Shown here piece after piece: positions 42,159 through 51,285 of a DNA stretch of 64,000 bases. Under the pieces are notes generated by a model. It was not told the origin of the DNA. It was given only the letters and a program-made list of their open reading frames with translations, and did no database searches. A program made the translations under genes and the position numbers. Source of the stretch: Rhabdothermincola salaria (GTDB lineage Bacteria > Actinomycetota > Acidimicrobiia > Acidimicrobiales > Acidimicrobilacustridaceae). The number at the start of each line of letters is the position of its first letter. Positions within the stretch are counted from its first letter, which is position 1. The stretch is from assembly GCF_021246445.1 (NCBI RefSeq), contig NZ_JAJQXW010000002.1, positions 124,001 to 188,000 on the forward strand, written 5' to 3'.

Positions 42159-44573
42159 ATGCGGGATTCCGACGGCAACGAGATGGACGACGACCAGGGC
42201 GCCGGTTCGCCCTCCGAGCCACCGGCCGAGGCGGCAGCGCTGCGACGGCGCAATCGACAGCTCACGGTCGTCGTCGCCGTCGCGCTCGTCGTGGTGGCCG
42301 TTCTGGCCGGTGTCGTGGCCGTGGGGTGGGCCGGCGACGCCGACGAGACGGCGGGATCAGCGGGCTCCGGCGACATCCCCGCGGGGCGCAGCGATGTGGA
42401 GGCCCTGCTGGCCGGGCTCGACGACCGGCCCGTCGACCCCACCGAGGTGCAGCTCGTGAGCAGCGTGTCCACCTTCGCCGACTGCGACGCCCTGACCGGC
42501 GACCTGCGCCGGGTGGGCGCCGAGCACGTCGGCAGCCGGGGCTTCGGCGCGATGTTCGGTATCGGTTTCACGCCCTACGGCGCCTTCGACGAGGTCGGGC
42601 GGGCGACGGACCACGCCTCGGCGGCACCCGCGTCCCAGGCGAGCGACGGCGGCGACGGCGCGGGGGTCGGGACCACGCTGGGCACCAACGTCCAGGTGGA
42701 GGGCGTCGACGAGCTCGACCACGTCAAGGCCGTCGGGAACCTGATCTACGACCTCGACGGGGAGGGCCACCTACGCATCACCGACGCCGGCAGCCTCGAG
42801 GTCGTCTCCCGCGTCGACGTGACCCCGGAGCCGCTCGGTGGTGGCGAGGACGACACGGCGACCGCGCACCAGCTCCTCGCCGAGGAGGGTCGGGTCGTCG
42901 TGTTCGGCACCGAGACCGAGGTGTCCGAGCCGGTGGAGGGCGACCCGTCGGCCACCCGGGCCACCACCAGCTTCCTCACCGTCACGTTCGTGGACACCGC
43001 CGATGTCGCCGAGCCGGTCGTGAGCGACCGGGTGCGGGTGGAGGGCCGGCTCGTGTCCGCTCGGCTGGTGGACGGCCAGATCCGTCTCGTCACCACGTCC
43101 GACATGGCCGACCTCGGCTTCGTGATGCCCACGACCCCGACGTCGGTGGCCAAGGCGCTGGAGCAGAACCGCCGGTCCGTGGCGGTCTCCAGCACGGTCG
43201 ACTGGATCCCCGATTGGCAGCGGGCCGGCGCCGACCCGACACCCCTTGTGCCGTGCGAGCGAGTCCACGTGCCCGACACCTTCGCCGGCGTGGCCATGAC
43301 CTCGATGGTCACGTTCCCCATCGGGTCCGGCACGTTCGAGCCGGCCGCCACGTCGATCCTGGCGCCGGGCGACACGCTCTACGCCGGGCTCGAGAAGGTG
43401 GCGATCAGCTCCGGTGTCTGGGTCGATCCGATCGACCGGGACCGTCTCCGCTTCGACGACTGGCAGACCGCCGTGCACGAGTTCTCCTTCGCCGAGGGCG
43501 CGGCTCCCGGCTACGAGGGCTCGGGGATCGTCGACGGGTCGACGGTGGGCCAGTTCGCGTTCGGCGAGATCGGCGAGTCGCTCGCGGTGGTCACCACCGT
43601 CGGGACCCCGTGGGCGCAGGACACCTCGCGGAACGCCGTCGACCTCGTGGTCCTCGCGCCCGACGGCCACGGGGCGCTCGACCGCTCCGGCGACGTCGAG
43701 GACCTCGCCGACGGCGAGGGGGCCGTCAGCGCCGTGCGCTTCGTGGAGGGCCGGGTGCTGGTGTCGACCGGGGTCTTCGGCCAGGAAGTGCGCGTCGTCG
43801 ACGTGTCCGACCCGTCGGCCCCACGCAAGGCCGGCGAGATCACCGTGCCCGGACCGATCGGCTACTTCCACCCGCTGCCCGAGGATCGGGCCCTGCTGGT
43901 CGGGTCTCGCACCGACGAGGTCGGCGCCGGCGACGACATCCAGTGGCGGTCCTGGGTCCAGGCCCACCTGCTCGACGTGTCCGATGCGGACGCACCGCAG
44001 ATCGTCAGCACCTGGGAGCGCCCCTGGTCCGTCGACCAGATCGGCGCCGACCACCACGCCTTCACCTTCTGGCCCGAACGGGACCTGGCGCTGTGGGGCC
44101 TCCGCGACACGCAGATCACCTTCGACGAGACCGGGCCACCGAACCATGCGGCGGTGCTGCGGGTCCACGGCGAGGTGAGCGAGGTGGCCGTTCCGGTGGC
44201 GAACGAGCCGAACGAGACGCCGCCGCCCTGTCCCGAGGTGGCGGTCACCGAACCCGAGATGCGGGCCATGATCGGGCCGGACAGCCGGGTGCTGCGCTGT
44301 GACGACGGGGGTACCGGCCGGGTCGACTGGCCACGCCACCAGTGCCACCGCGTCGACCCGGGCACCGTCGCCCGCTTCGTGCCCGACGCCCAGGACGGCG
44401 AGTACGTCATCTGCAACCCGGCGCCGCAACCGGCGGTCTCCCGGGTGCTGGTCGTCGACGGCCGACCGATCCTGCTCACCGACCAGACGCTCGAGGCGCT
44501 CGACCCGGAGACGTTCGCGTCCACGCAGGTCGCCTACCACCCCAGCGAACGCAACTACCTCCCCTCCTTCTGA
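42159..44573 (+). CDS. Membrane-anchored beta-propeller protein
   Basis: An 804-residue protein of the bacterial Beta_propel family. Start ATG 42159; a transmembrane helix (VVVAVALVVVAVLAGVVAVGW) lies near residue 40, so most of the chain is outside. Typical blades follow: GTNVQVEGVDELDHVKAVGNLIYDL, VRVEGRLVSARLVDGQIRLVT, RVVDVSDPSAPRKAGEITVPG and DHHAFTFWPERDLALWGL. Cys residues near the C-terminus (PPPCPEVAV, VLRCDD, QCHRVD, ICNPAP) may form disulfides. Family role is unknown; archaeal/bacterial members are extracytoplasmic. Confidence 0.85.
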   Translation: MRDSDGNEMDDDQGAGSPSEPPAEAAALRRRNRQLTVVVAVALVVVAVLAGVVAVGWAGDADETAGSAGSGDIPAGRSDVEALLAGLDDRPVDPTEVQLVSSVSTFADCDALTGDLRRVGAEHVGSRGFGAMFGIGFTPYGAFDEVGRATDHASAAPASQASDGGDGAGVGTTLGTNVQVEGVDELDHVKAVGNLIYDLDGEGHLRITDAGSLEVVSRVDVTPEPLGGGEDDTATAHQLLAEEGRVVVFGTETEVSEPVEGDPSATRATTSFLTVTFVDTADVAEPVVSDRVRVEGRLVSARLVDGQIRLVTTSDMADLGFVMPTTPTSVAKALEQNRRSVAVSSTVDWIPDWQRAGADPTPLVPCERVHVPDTFAGVAMTSMVTFPIGSGTFEPAATSILAPGDTLYAGLEKVAISSGVWVDPIDRDRLRFDDWQTAVHEFSFAEGAAPGYEGSGIVDGSTVGQFAFGEIGESLAVVTTVGTPWAQDTSRNAVDLVVLAPDGHGALDRSGDVEDLADGEGAVSAVRFVEGRVLVSTGVFGQEVRVVDVSDPSAPRKAGEITVPGPIGYFHPLPEDRALLVGSRTDEVGAGDDIQWRSWVQAHLLDVSDADAPQIVSTWERPWSVDQIGADHHAFTFWPERDLALWGLRDTQITFDETGPPNHAAVLRVHGEVSEVAVPVANEPNETPPPCPEVAVTEPEMRAMIGPDSRVLRCDDGGTGRVDWPRHQCHRVDPGTVARFVPDAQDGEYVICNPAPQPAVSRVLVVDGRPILLTDQTLEALDPETFASTQVAYHPSERNYLPSF

Positions 44574-44633
44574 CCCTCGAGCCGCCGGCCGCCGGGAGCG
44601 CTCGGCCACCCGGGGCCGGGTATCGTCGCCGGC

Positions 44634-44718
44634 GGAGGGATGGCAGAGCGGACGATTGCGACGGTCTTGAAAACCGTTGAGGGGCAACCCTCCGGGGGTT
44701 CGAATCCCCCTCCCTCCG
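44634..44718 (+). tRNA. tRNA-Ser (anticodon TGA)
   Basis: The 7-bp acceptor stem GGAGGGA/TCCCTCC, anticodon loop CTTGAAA with TGA, a long class II variable arm (GAGGGGCAACCCTC) and the T-arm GGTTCGAATCC are all present. Discriminator G at 44718; CCA is not encoded. TATCGT at 44621-44626 is a probable -10 box. Confidence 0.97.
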
Positions 44719-44742
44719 CTGCTGTGTAGTGTTTTCACCACT

Positions 44743-44831
44743 GGAGAGGTGCCGGAGTCCGGTCGATCGGGCCTCCCTGCTAAGGAGGTGACGGGGAAAC
44801 CTGTCCGTGGGTTCAAATCCCACCCTCTCCG
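44743..44831 (+). tRNA. tRNA-Ser (anticodon GCT)
   Basis: Acceptor stem GGAGAGG/CCTCTCC, anticodon stem-loop around CTGCTAA with GCT, long variable arm and T-arm GGTTCAAATCC. It follows the TGA isoacceptor by 24 bases and is probably co-transcribed. CCA is not encoded. Confidence 0.97.
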
Positions 44832-44838
44832 CAACATC

Positions 44839-44864
44839 GTGGGCCCCGCTCCGGCGGGGCCCAC
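44839..44864 (+). terminator. Terminator of the tRNA-Ser pair
   Basis: An 11-bp perfect stem (GTGGGCCCCGC with GCGGGGCCCAC) with a TCCG tetraloop, starting 8 bases after the second tRNA. No long T-run follows. Confidence 0.7.
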
Positions 44865-44968
44865 GGTCGTTCTCGGCCTGGTGACGTTCGTTGCCGCCGG
44901 ATTGCGAGGATGACGACGCGACTGCGCTTGTGTTGCATTTGTGTTGCGAAGCCACCAGACTCTCCCCC

Positions 44969-45499
44969 ATGCCGTCCACCACCCCGACGCCCACCACCCC
45001 GGCCCCCCCGATGCGCCGCACGCGCACCCGGCGGCTGGCCGCCCGTTCCCTCCTCGCCATCGCCGCTCTGGTGGTGCTGGCCTCGTGCACCCCGAACCAG
45101 ATGCGCACCTGGTACACCAACCAGGGCATCGACCACTCCGAGATGAGCGAGCAGCAGGTGGCCGAGGCCGCCTACGTGGCCACCATCTACTGGGCGGCCG
45201 TGTTCGCCGAGAACGCGGAGCTGTCCAAGTTCAACCACGTCCTCACCGACGGCCAGCTCTACAACCTGCGTCGGTGCGAGTCCACCGACAACTACGGCGC
45301 CGTGAGCTCCACCGGTCTCTATCGCGGGGCCTACCAGTTCCACCAGAACACCTGGAACAACGTCGCCCGCCAGCACTACCCCAAGTACGTCGGCGTCGAC
45401 CCCGCCCGGGCCGAGCCCAAGGTGCAAGACGCCATGACCCGCGCCCTGTGGTCCATGACCGGTCCCCGCTCGTGGCCCGTGTGCGGCTACCGCGTCTGA
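44969..45499 (+). CDS. Rpf-type transglycosylase lipoprotein
   Basis: A 176-residue exported protein. After a basic region the hydrophobic segment LLAIAALVVLASC ends in a lipobox Cys. The C-terminal domain is a resuscitation-promoting-factor/lysozyme-like fold: NLRRCESTDNYGAVSSTGLYRGAYQF, with the Glu of CESTDNY as the catalytic acid and FHQNTWNNVA plus C-x-Y near the end (a disulfide pair is likely). It cleaves peptidoglycan and would aid growth resumption. ATG 44969 is chosen; ATG 45014 remains possible. No clear ribosome site is seen. Confidence 0.88.
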   Translation: MPSTTPTPTTPAPPMRRTRTRRLAARSLLAIAALVVLASCTPNQMRTWYTNQGIDHSEMSEQQVAEAAYVATIYWAAVFAENAELSKFNHVLTDGQLYNLRRCESTDNYGAVSSTGLYRGAYQFHQNTWNNVARQHYPKYVGVDPARAEPKVQDAMTRALWSMTGPRSWPVCGYRV

Positions 45500-45541
45500 C
45501 CCACCCCCCGGCGGCACCGCCCGCCTGACACGACCCCCCGC

Positions 45542-45573
45542 ACGATGCCGTCGAGTCCGCTCGGCGGCATCGT
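45542..45573 (+). terminator. Inverted repeat after the Rpf gene
   Basis: ACGATGCCG (45542-45550) and CGGCATCGT (45565-45573) form a perfect 9-bp stem with a 14-base loop, 43 bases past the Rpf stop. It lies upstream of the DUF6777 gene (start 45739). Confidence 0.5.
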
Positions 45574-45738
45574 CGCGTCCAGGCCTCGCGTCCGGGCTCT
45601 CGTCCGGCCCTCGTCGGCGATCCTGCCGAGGAGTGGCCCGGCGGTCACGGTGGGGACCGAAGCCCCTGGCTGGGGGGCGGGAAGAGGCGGACGATCACGT
45701 CAGAGACACGTGCGTGTCGTCTGACGAAGGGAGGGATC

Positions 45739-47250
45739 GTGAGCCAGATCCCACCACCACCCCCCGAGGGCTGGGTGCCCCCGGGCTCGACACCGCCCCC
45801 ACCACCGGCCGGTTCACCTCCGCCCCCGGGGGGCTCTCCCCCACCGGGCGCGGCACCGCCCCCACCGGCGGGTGGCCAACCTCCGGGCGGGTATCCCCCT
45901 CCCGGCGGCGGCTATCCGCCCCAACCGCCGGGCGGCCCACCCGGCGGATGGCAGCCCAACCAGCCCCCACCCGGGTGGCAGCCTCCACCCAAGCGCCGCT
46001 CGCCGGTGCTGTTGATCGTGGCCATCTTCGGTGTGATGGTGCTCATCACCGGCGCGGTGGTGGGCGCGATCGTGCTCACCCGCGACGACGAGGCCGCCGC
46101 GGGGGAGATCTTCCTCGAGACCGCCGGGAGCCCCGGCCAGGATCCCTTCGGTGCCCTGAGCGGCCCGGTCGTGACGGCCGCCACCTCGACCACGGCAACC
46201 ACGCAGGCCACCACCCCGACCACCGCCGCCGGGACGATCGCCACCCGCACGGTGGCGGGCGACGAGCGCGGCCTCTACGGCGGCTCGCTCGACGGCGGCC
46301 GCTGCGACGCCGAGGAGCAGATCACCTTCCTGTCGGCCAACCCGGCCATCGCCGAGGCGTTCGTGTCGGCGCTCAACCGCGACCCGACGTTGCGATGGAG
46401 CGGTGGCACCCAGGTCAGCACCGCCCAGATCAGCTCCTACATCCGTGAGCTGACCCCGGTCACGCTGGTCAGCGACACCCGGGTGACCAACTACGGCTAC
46501 CGCGACGGCCGAGCCACACCGCGCCAGGCCGTGTTGCAGCAAGGTACCGCGGTGATGGTGGACCGCTACGGCGTCCCCAGGATCAAGTGCAACTGCGGGA
46601 ACCCGCTGACCCAGCCCATCGCTGTGCGCTCCACCCCGACCTGGGTGGGCCCGCCGTGGCCGGGCTTCGACCCCACCAACATCGTCGTGGTCAACCAGAC
46701 CAACGTGGAGATCAACGTGTTCGTGCTGGTGAACATCACCGGTGAGGGCACGATCGAGCGCACCGCGGGCGCCGACGGGGTCGACACCCCGAGCAGCCCG
46801 CCGCCCACGACCCCTCCGGCCACCCAGCCTCCGGGGACCCAGCCTCCGGGCACCACCCCCCCGGCCACCGCTCCCGGCGGCGAGTCGCTGGGCACCGGGG
46901 ACGTGAGGGTGACGCTCACCTGGACCGGCGACGCCGACGTCGACCTGCACGTGGTCGACCCCACCGGGTTCGAGATCTACTTCGGCTCCCCGTCGTCGCC
47001 GAGCGGCGGCGAGCTCGACGTCGACGACATCCCGAGCGACGGCGACACCGGCACCCACGTGGAGAACGTGTTCTGGCCGACAGGCGGGGCTCCCGCCGGG
47101 GCCTACTCCGCCTGGGCTCGCAACCTGGGCGGCACGACCGGCTCGGCCGCCTACACCCTCGACGTGTTCGTGAACGGCGTTCGCGTCGGTGGCAGCTCGG
47201 GCACCCTGGCCGACGGCACGGACTCGCCCGTGACCGACTTCAGCTTCTGA
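45739..47250 (+). CDS. Pro-rich membrane protein with DUF6777 and C-terminal YfaP/DUF2135-like domain
   Basis: A 503-residue protein. About 85 N-terminal residues are Pro/Gly-rich and cytosolic, then one TM helix (PVLLIVAIFGVMVLITGAVVGAIVLT). Residues about 165-310 fit DUF6777 (GRCDAEEQITFLSANPAIAEAF, ISSYIRELTPVTLVSDTRVTNYGY, IKCNCGNPL). A Pro/Thr linker leads to a beta-sandwich (VRVTLTWTGDADVDLHVVDP, then GAYSAWARN and YTLDVFVNG) resembling DUF2135/YfaP domains. GTG 45739 has GGGAGGG just upstream. An envelope role is likely; function unknown. Confidence 0.8.
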   Translation: MSQIPPPPPEGWVPPGSTPPPPPAGSPPPPGGSPPPGAAPPPPAGGQPPGGYPPPGGGYPPQPPGGPPGGWQPNQPPPGWQPPPKRRSPVLLIVAIFGVMVLITGAVVGAIVLTRDDEAAAGEIFLETAGSPGQDPFGALSGPVVTAATSTTATTQATTPTTAAGTIATRTVAGDERGLYGGSLDGGRCDAEEQITFLSANPAIAEAFVSALNRDPTLRWSGGTQVSTAQISSYIRELTPVTLVSDTRVTNYGYRDGRATPRQAVLQQGTAVMVDRYGVPRIKCNCGNPLTQPIAVRSTPTWVGPPWPGFDPTNIVVVNQTNVEINVFVLVNITGEGTIERTAGADGVDTPSSPPPTTPPATQPPGTQPPGTTPPATAPGGESLGTGDVRVTLTWTGDADVDLHVVDPTGFEIYFGSPSSPSGGELDVDDIPSDGDTGTHVENVFWPTGGAPAGAYSAWARNLGGTTGSAAYTLDVFVNGVRVGGSSGTLADGTDSPVTDFSF

Positions 47251-47347
47251 GGTCCGCGACCCTCCGGGCCCGTCCGACCCCGGCGCACCACCGGGACGGG
47301 CGGGCCCGCGGCGTCGAACGCGGTTCGATGCTCGCCGCCATGGCGAT

Positions 47348-47364
47348 TGCCGTACGGTACGGCA
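47348..47364 (+). promoter_or_regulatory. TetR operator, promoter-proximal palindrome
   Basis: TGCCGTAC-G-GTACGGCA is a perfect 8-bp inverted repeat with one central base, 18 bases before the TetR GTG. TACGGT within it may be the -10 box, so TetR would repress itself. The half-site CGTACGGTAC is also present in the motif at 50482-50506. Confidence 0.65.
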
Positions 47365-47382
47365 TCTGGTAAACGAGGAGCC

Positions 47383-48087
47383 GTGACGCCCACTGCCCGC
47401 CGCGCCCCCTCCGGCGCCTCCACGCGACGGCGGGTCTCGCGGGGCACGCTGTCGCAGCAGCACATCGTCGACGCCACCTTGCGCCTGGTCCGCGACGAGC
47501 CATCAACCCCCATCACCATGGAGCGGGTGGCGTCGGTGCTCGGCACCCGGCCCATGTCGCTCTACACCCACGTGCGCAACCGGGAGGAGCTGGTGGCGCT
47601 GGCGGCCCGTCAGGCCCTCGGCGAGTGGGACGCCAGCGTGCCGCCCCGGGCCCGCTGGGAGATCCAGCTGCGCACCTGGTGCCGTTCGTTGCGCGAGCAC
47701 GTCCAGGCCTACCCCCAGCTGATGTTGGAGATGACCAGCCAGGGCTCGTTCCAGCCCGCCCTGCTCGAGGCCGTGGCCGTGTTGGCCCGGGTGCTGCGCC
47801 GCGCCGGGCTGGAGGGCGCGCCCCTGGCGGCTGCGCTGCGGTGGGTGCCCCAGACCGTGCTCGGCGCCGTGGTGCTCGAGCTGGCCCGACCCGCCGACCT
47901 CGAGACGCCCGACCACGAGGCCGCCGCCATCTACGGGTCGTTGGCGGCGTTGTCGGCCGACGACCGCGCCGAGTACGACGACGTGCTCGACCACTTCGTC
48001 AGCCCGGAGCTGGCCGACCTGTTCGAGTACTCGATCGACCGGCTGATCGACGGCGTCCGCGCCGCAGCCGCCGAGGTGGCCCGGTAG
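47383..48087 (+). CDS. TetR-family transcriptional regulator
   Basis: A 234-residue TetR regulator. The N-terminal HTH reads IVDATLRLVRDEPSTPITMERVASVLGTRPMSLYTHVRNREELVALAARQ in pieces. The C-terminal ligand domain has a TetR_C-like helix pattern (YPQLMLEMTSQGSFQPALLEAVAVLARVL). The start is GTG 47383 behind GAGGAG. A palindromic operator lies at 47348-47364. It is followed by the quinone-oxidoreductase gene on the same strand (55 bases), so both may share regulation. Confidence 0.93.
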   Translation: MTPTARRAPSGASTRRRVSRGTLSQQHIVDATLRLVRDEPSTPITMERVASVLGTRPMSLYTHVRNREELVALAARQALGEWDASVPPRARWEIQLRTWCRSLREHVQAYPQLMLEMTSQGSFQPALLEAVAVLARVLRRAGLEGAPLAAALRWVPQTVLGAVVLELARPADLETPDHEAAAIYGSLAALSADDRAEYDDVLDHFVSPELADLFEYSIDRLIDGVRAAAAEVAR

Positions 48088-48142
48088 CGGGGACCGCCAC
48101 ACCGACGCGCTCGACGTCCGGGCGCCCGTCAAGGGGGAACAC

Positions 48143-49198
48143 ATGGGGAACGAGACGATGCGGGCCTGGCAGGTCCACACCTACGGCGATCCGCTCGACG
48201 TGCTGCGCCTCGACGAGGTCGCCGTGCCCACCCCGGATCCGGGGGAGCTGCTGGTGCGGGTCGAGGGCATCCCCCTCAACCTCAACGACCTGGAGCGCAT
48301 CAACGGCGGCAACATGATGGTGCGCCCCGAGCTGCCCTACAGCCCGGGCATGGAGGTGACGGGCGTGGTGGAGGCGGCCGGCGAGGGGGCCGAGTCGTTC
48401 GTGGGCCGCCGGGTGGCGGCCACCACCAAGATGGCCATCGGCGGGTACGCCGAGCTGGCCCTCTGCCCGGCGGTGGCGGCCTTCGACATGCCGGCCGACG
48501 TGCCCATGCCCGACGCCGCCGCCCTCTTCTTCCCGTTCCACCTGGCCTGGATCGGCCTGTTCGACCGGGCCGAGCTCACCGCGGGAGAGACAGTCCTCAT
48601 CCACGCCGCCGCCGGTGGCTCTGGGTCGGCCGCGGTGCAGCTGGCCAAGGACGCCGGCGCCCGGGTGATCGCCACCGCCGGCTCGGAAGCCAAGCTCGCC
48701 CTGTGCCGCGAGCTCGGCGCCGACGTGACCATCGACTACACCACCACCGACATCGCCGAGGTGGTGCTGGCCGAGACCGAGGGCCGGGGCGTCGACGTGG
48801 TGTTCGACAACGTCGGCCAGGCGGTGTGGGACGCGTCGTTCAAGAGCCTGGCCTACAACGGCCGCTACGTGATGATGGGCTTCGCCTCCAACAAGGAGGT
48901 GGCCGACGAGCCCTTCGTCGTGCCCCGCACCGTCGCGTTGTCCAACGCCAAGCTCTGCGGGGTGATGCTCAACTACCAGTCCGACGAGATGGTCGGCTTC
49001 CTCAAGGGGGCCATGGGCTGGAACGTGGCCCCGAGCAGCCTCGGGGTCCGCATCCAGGACGAGGTCCTCGAGCGCTACCGCGCCGGGCGGGTCAAGGCCG
49101 TCGTGGGTGAGGTGGTCCCCTTCGAGGAGCTGCCGCGCGCCATCGATGCCATGGCCAACCGGGCCACCATCGGCCGGGTGGTCATCACCACGTCCTGA
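48143..49198 (+). CDS. Quinone oxidoreductase-type zinc-binding dehydrogenase
   Basis: A 351-residue MDR-superfamily protein of the quinone-oxidoreductase type: NLNDLERINGG, PYSPGMEVTGVVEAAGEG, a Rossmann fold VLIHAAAGGSGSAAVQLAKDAGARVIATAGS, then VVFDNVGQ and VKAVVGEVVPFEELPRAIDAM. Structural and catalytic zinc ligands are not present, as in this subfamily. It probably reduces enones or quinones with NADPH. AGGGGGAA lies 5 nt before the ATG. It sits between the TetR gene and a convergent sulfotransferase. Confidence 0.9.
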   Translation: MGNETMRAWQVHTYGDPLDVLRLDEVAVPTPDPGELLVRVEGIPLNLNDLERINGGNMMVRPELPYSPGMEVTGVVEAAGEGAESFVGRRVAATTKMAIGGYAELALCPAVAAFDMPADVPMPDAAALFFPFHLAWIGLFDRAELTAGETVLIHAAAGGSGSAAVQLAKDAGARVIATAGSEAKLALCRELGADVTIDYTTTDIAEVVLAETEGRGVDVVFDNVGQAVWDASFKSLAYNGRYVMMGFASNKEVADEPFVVPRTVALSNAKLCGVMLNYQSDEMVGFLKGAMGWNVAPSSLGVRIQDEVLERYRAGRVKAVVGEVVPFEELPRAIDAMANRATIGRVVITTS

Positions 49199-49223
49199 CG
49201 GGGTCGGGCCGAACCCGTCCCGG

Positions 49224-50432
49224 TCAGCCGGGCATGGTGTCGACGCCCGGCTTCTCCTCGGGCGGGAGCCCGAAGTGGTGGACGTACTCGGCGAAGTCGG
49301 CCCGGATCTGGTCGGGCACGATGCCGTAGTCCTCGGGCCGGTAGCTGTGCACCCCGTGCTTGCCGGGCGGGTTGTCGTCGATGAAGGCCTTCATGGCCCG
49401 GGCGCCCTCGTCGCTCATGGGCAGGTCGAACGCGTCGTAGATGCTCTCGACGACGGCGAACTGGTCCTTCACGAAGTCGGTGAACAACACGTCGTAGAAG
49501 ACGGCGTCGGGGTACTCCTTGGCCTGACGGACGTGGATGCCGTTCATCAGCACGTTGCGCAACCGGGGCGTCCAGTCGGCCGCCACCTCGGCAGGGTCCA
49601 CGGAGTCGCTGCCCACCCCGCGCACGAGGGTGGTGAGGCTGGCGTAGGAGGTCATGGACTTCACCGGGTCGCGGTGGGTGAACACGATGCGGGCGTCGGG
49701 ATAGGTCTCGAGGAGGTGATCGAGGCCCCAGAGGTGGGCACCGGTCTTGAGCACCCACCGGTCGCCGGCGTTGTGGGCCTGGAGGTGTTGCAGCTGGGTC
49801 AGGTGGAACTCGTACACGCTGGACCAGGGGGCGTCGGTGTCGACCCAGTCCTCGTAGCTGGGCACGCGGAACTGGTTGTGGAACAGCGGCGTGATCATGG
49901 CCTCGCCCATCATCGTCACGCACTCCTGGGAGAGCTCGGCGCCCATGGGATGGATGGCCTTGAACTCGGGGATCTGCTCGTCCTGGGCCGGGAAGGTGGC
50001 GGCGCAGGCGGCGATGCGCGGGTCGGTGGTGAAGGTCTCGGCCCGCGGAGGAGGCGACGGGAACATGGTCTCCCACGTGAGCGGGGCCCGGTTGGCCGGG
50101 TCGGAGGCGAGGATGTCGTGCAGGATCGTGGTGCCGGTGCGGGGCATGCCGATGATGAAGACGGGCTTGACGATCTGCTGGGTGGCGATGGCCGGATCGG
50201 TCTTGCGGTCGTCGACGTAGCCGAGGCGGTTGGCGGTGTGGAGCAGCATGCGCTCCCTGGCGATCATGTGGCCGAGCTCGTTGAGGTCGGCCTCGGTGCG
50301 CAGCGAGTCGAGGGTGCGGTCGAGCCCCTCGAGGTAGATGTCGCCGTTGGGTCCGAGGTCGGTCAGACCGCCGGTGCGGCGCCCGGCCTCCTCGAGGATC
50401 CAGTCGCGCTCGAGCTCTTGCGTGTCGGCCAT
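49224..50432 (-). CDS. PAPS-dependent sulfotransferase family protein
   Basis: A 402-residue sulfotransferase. The PAPS 5'-phosphosulfate loop is VFIIGMPRTGTTILHDIL; the 3'-phosphate motif is ARIVFTHRDPVKSMTSYASL; WVLKTGAHLWGLDHLL also matches the family. It transfers sulfate to hydroxyl groups of small molecules or lipids. GGGGGA precedes ATG 50432 by about 8 nt. Its promoter region contains a palindrome similar to the TetR operator (50482-50506), which places it in the presumed TetR regulon. Confidence 0.9.
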   Translation of the reverse strand: MADTQELERDWILEEAGRRTGGLTDLGPNGDIYLEGLDRTLDSLRTEADLNELGHMIARERMLLHTANRLGYVDDRKTDPAIATQQIVKPVFIIGMPRTGTTILHDILASDPANRAPLTWETMFPSPPPRAETFTTDPRIAACAATFPAQDEQIPEFKAIHPMGAELSQECVTMMGEAMITPLFHNQFRVPSYEDWVDTDAPWSSVYEFHLTQLQHLQAHNAGDRWVLKTGAHLWGLDHLLETYPDARIVFTHRDPVKSMTSYASLTTLVRGVGSDSVDPAEVAADWTPRLRNVLMNGIHVRQAKEYPDAVFYDVLFTDFVKDQFAVVESIYDAFDLPMSDEGARAMKAFIDDNPPGKHGVHSYRPEDYGIVPDQIRADFAEYVHHFGLPPEEKPGVDTMPG

Positions 50433-50481
50433 CGGTCGTCCCCCTGGAGTTCGGCGCGAGGCCCCCTCGCCCCACGACGCT

Positions 50482-50506
50482 CGGTACCGTAGCCCATACG
50501 GTACCG
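50482..50506 (-). promoter_or_regulatory. Second TetR-type operator, in front of the sulfotransferase
   Basis: CGGTACCGTA-5 bases-TACGGTACCG is a perfect 10-bp inverted repeat, 50-74 nt before the sulfotransferase ATG. It shares TACGGTAC with the palindrome in front of the TetR gene, though half-site spacing differs (5 against 1). Confidence 0.6.
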
Positions 50507-50685
50507 CCGATGCCGTGTCGATTCGGGCCGCCACCGTCGAGCGCCTTGCGTCACCGCCGTCCCGAGCCGTCTCAGCTCGCCGAGGCCCACGGCCATCACC
50601 ACGAGCGACCCCCGAGCCCGGTTCAGCCGCTGGGTCCGGTTTTCCTCCGGGCGGTGAGGACCGATAGAGTCACCGGGTCTCACCA

Positions 50686-50759
50686 GCGCTCGTAGCTCAA
50701 TTGGATAGAGCATCTGACTACGGATCAGAAGGTTGGGGGTTCGAGTCCCTCCGAGCGCG
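50686..50759 (+). tRNA. tRNA-Arg (anticodon ACG)
   Basis: Acceptor stem GCGCTCG/CGAGCGC, D-arm AGCTCAATTGGATAGAGC, anticodon loop CTACGGA with ACG (read as ICG), T-arm GGGTTCGAGTCCC; discriminator G, no encoded CCA. TAGAGT at 50665-50670 is a possible -10. It marks the border between the conserved left part and the accessory right part, the usual place for integration. Confidence 0.97.
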
Positions 50760-50889
50760 CTAGCAAAAGTGCAGGTAGGCGAACTGACCCGGGCCCAGAG
50801 CCCGGCTCTACTGCTCTCCAGGTAGCAACACGGGTAGCAACGCCAGCCGGGGCAGCCACTGACGCCGTCGCGGAACGGGCTCCCCGACG

Positions 50890-51285
50890 TCAGCCGTCGT
50901 ACTCGACGAAGACCCCATCGCGAAGTTCGTAGGCGGCGCCGTTGATGTTGAGGTCGCCGTCCATCGACGCGATGTCGGTGGCGGCTTCGATGTATCTGGG
51001 GTCACTGAGCAGCGCCGCGGCCTCAGATGCGGTCAGGCCATGTATGTCGATGTTGGCGAAGTACCCGCCCTCGGCGACGGCGCATTGGAGAACATCGAGG
51101 AGGGTGCCCTCGAACTCCTCGATCTCACCGGTGATGATGTCGCACTCATCGAGGAGGTGCTCCCGGATTCTCAGCTTCCCATCCATACCGTCGTAACCCT
51201 CGCAACACGAAGGACGGTCGGTGCGGTGACCGATCGCGACTCCGGTGACCTTCTGGACGAGTCCATCAACCTCGACGGTGGACAT
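50890..51285 (-). CDS. Hypothetical protein (island gene)
   Basis: A 131-residue acidic protein (MSTVEVDGLVQKVTG, then CCEGYDGMDGKLRIREHLLDECD, GYFANIDIHGLTASEAAALLSD, ATDIASMDGDLNINGAAYELRDG). AGGAG lies 7 nt before the ATG. No known domain is recognised. The beta-rich, D/E-rich C-terminus recalls small immunity- or anti-type proteins, but that is only an impression. It is the first gene after tRNA-Arg. Confidence 0.6.
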   Translation of the reverse strand: MSTVEVDGLVQKVTGVAIGHRTDRPSCCEGYDGMDGKLRIREHLLDECDIITGEIEEFEGTLLDVLQCAVAEGGYFANIDIHGLTASEAAALLSDPRYIEAATDIASMDGDLNINGAAYELRDGVFVEYDG

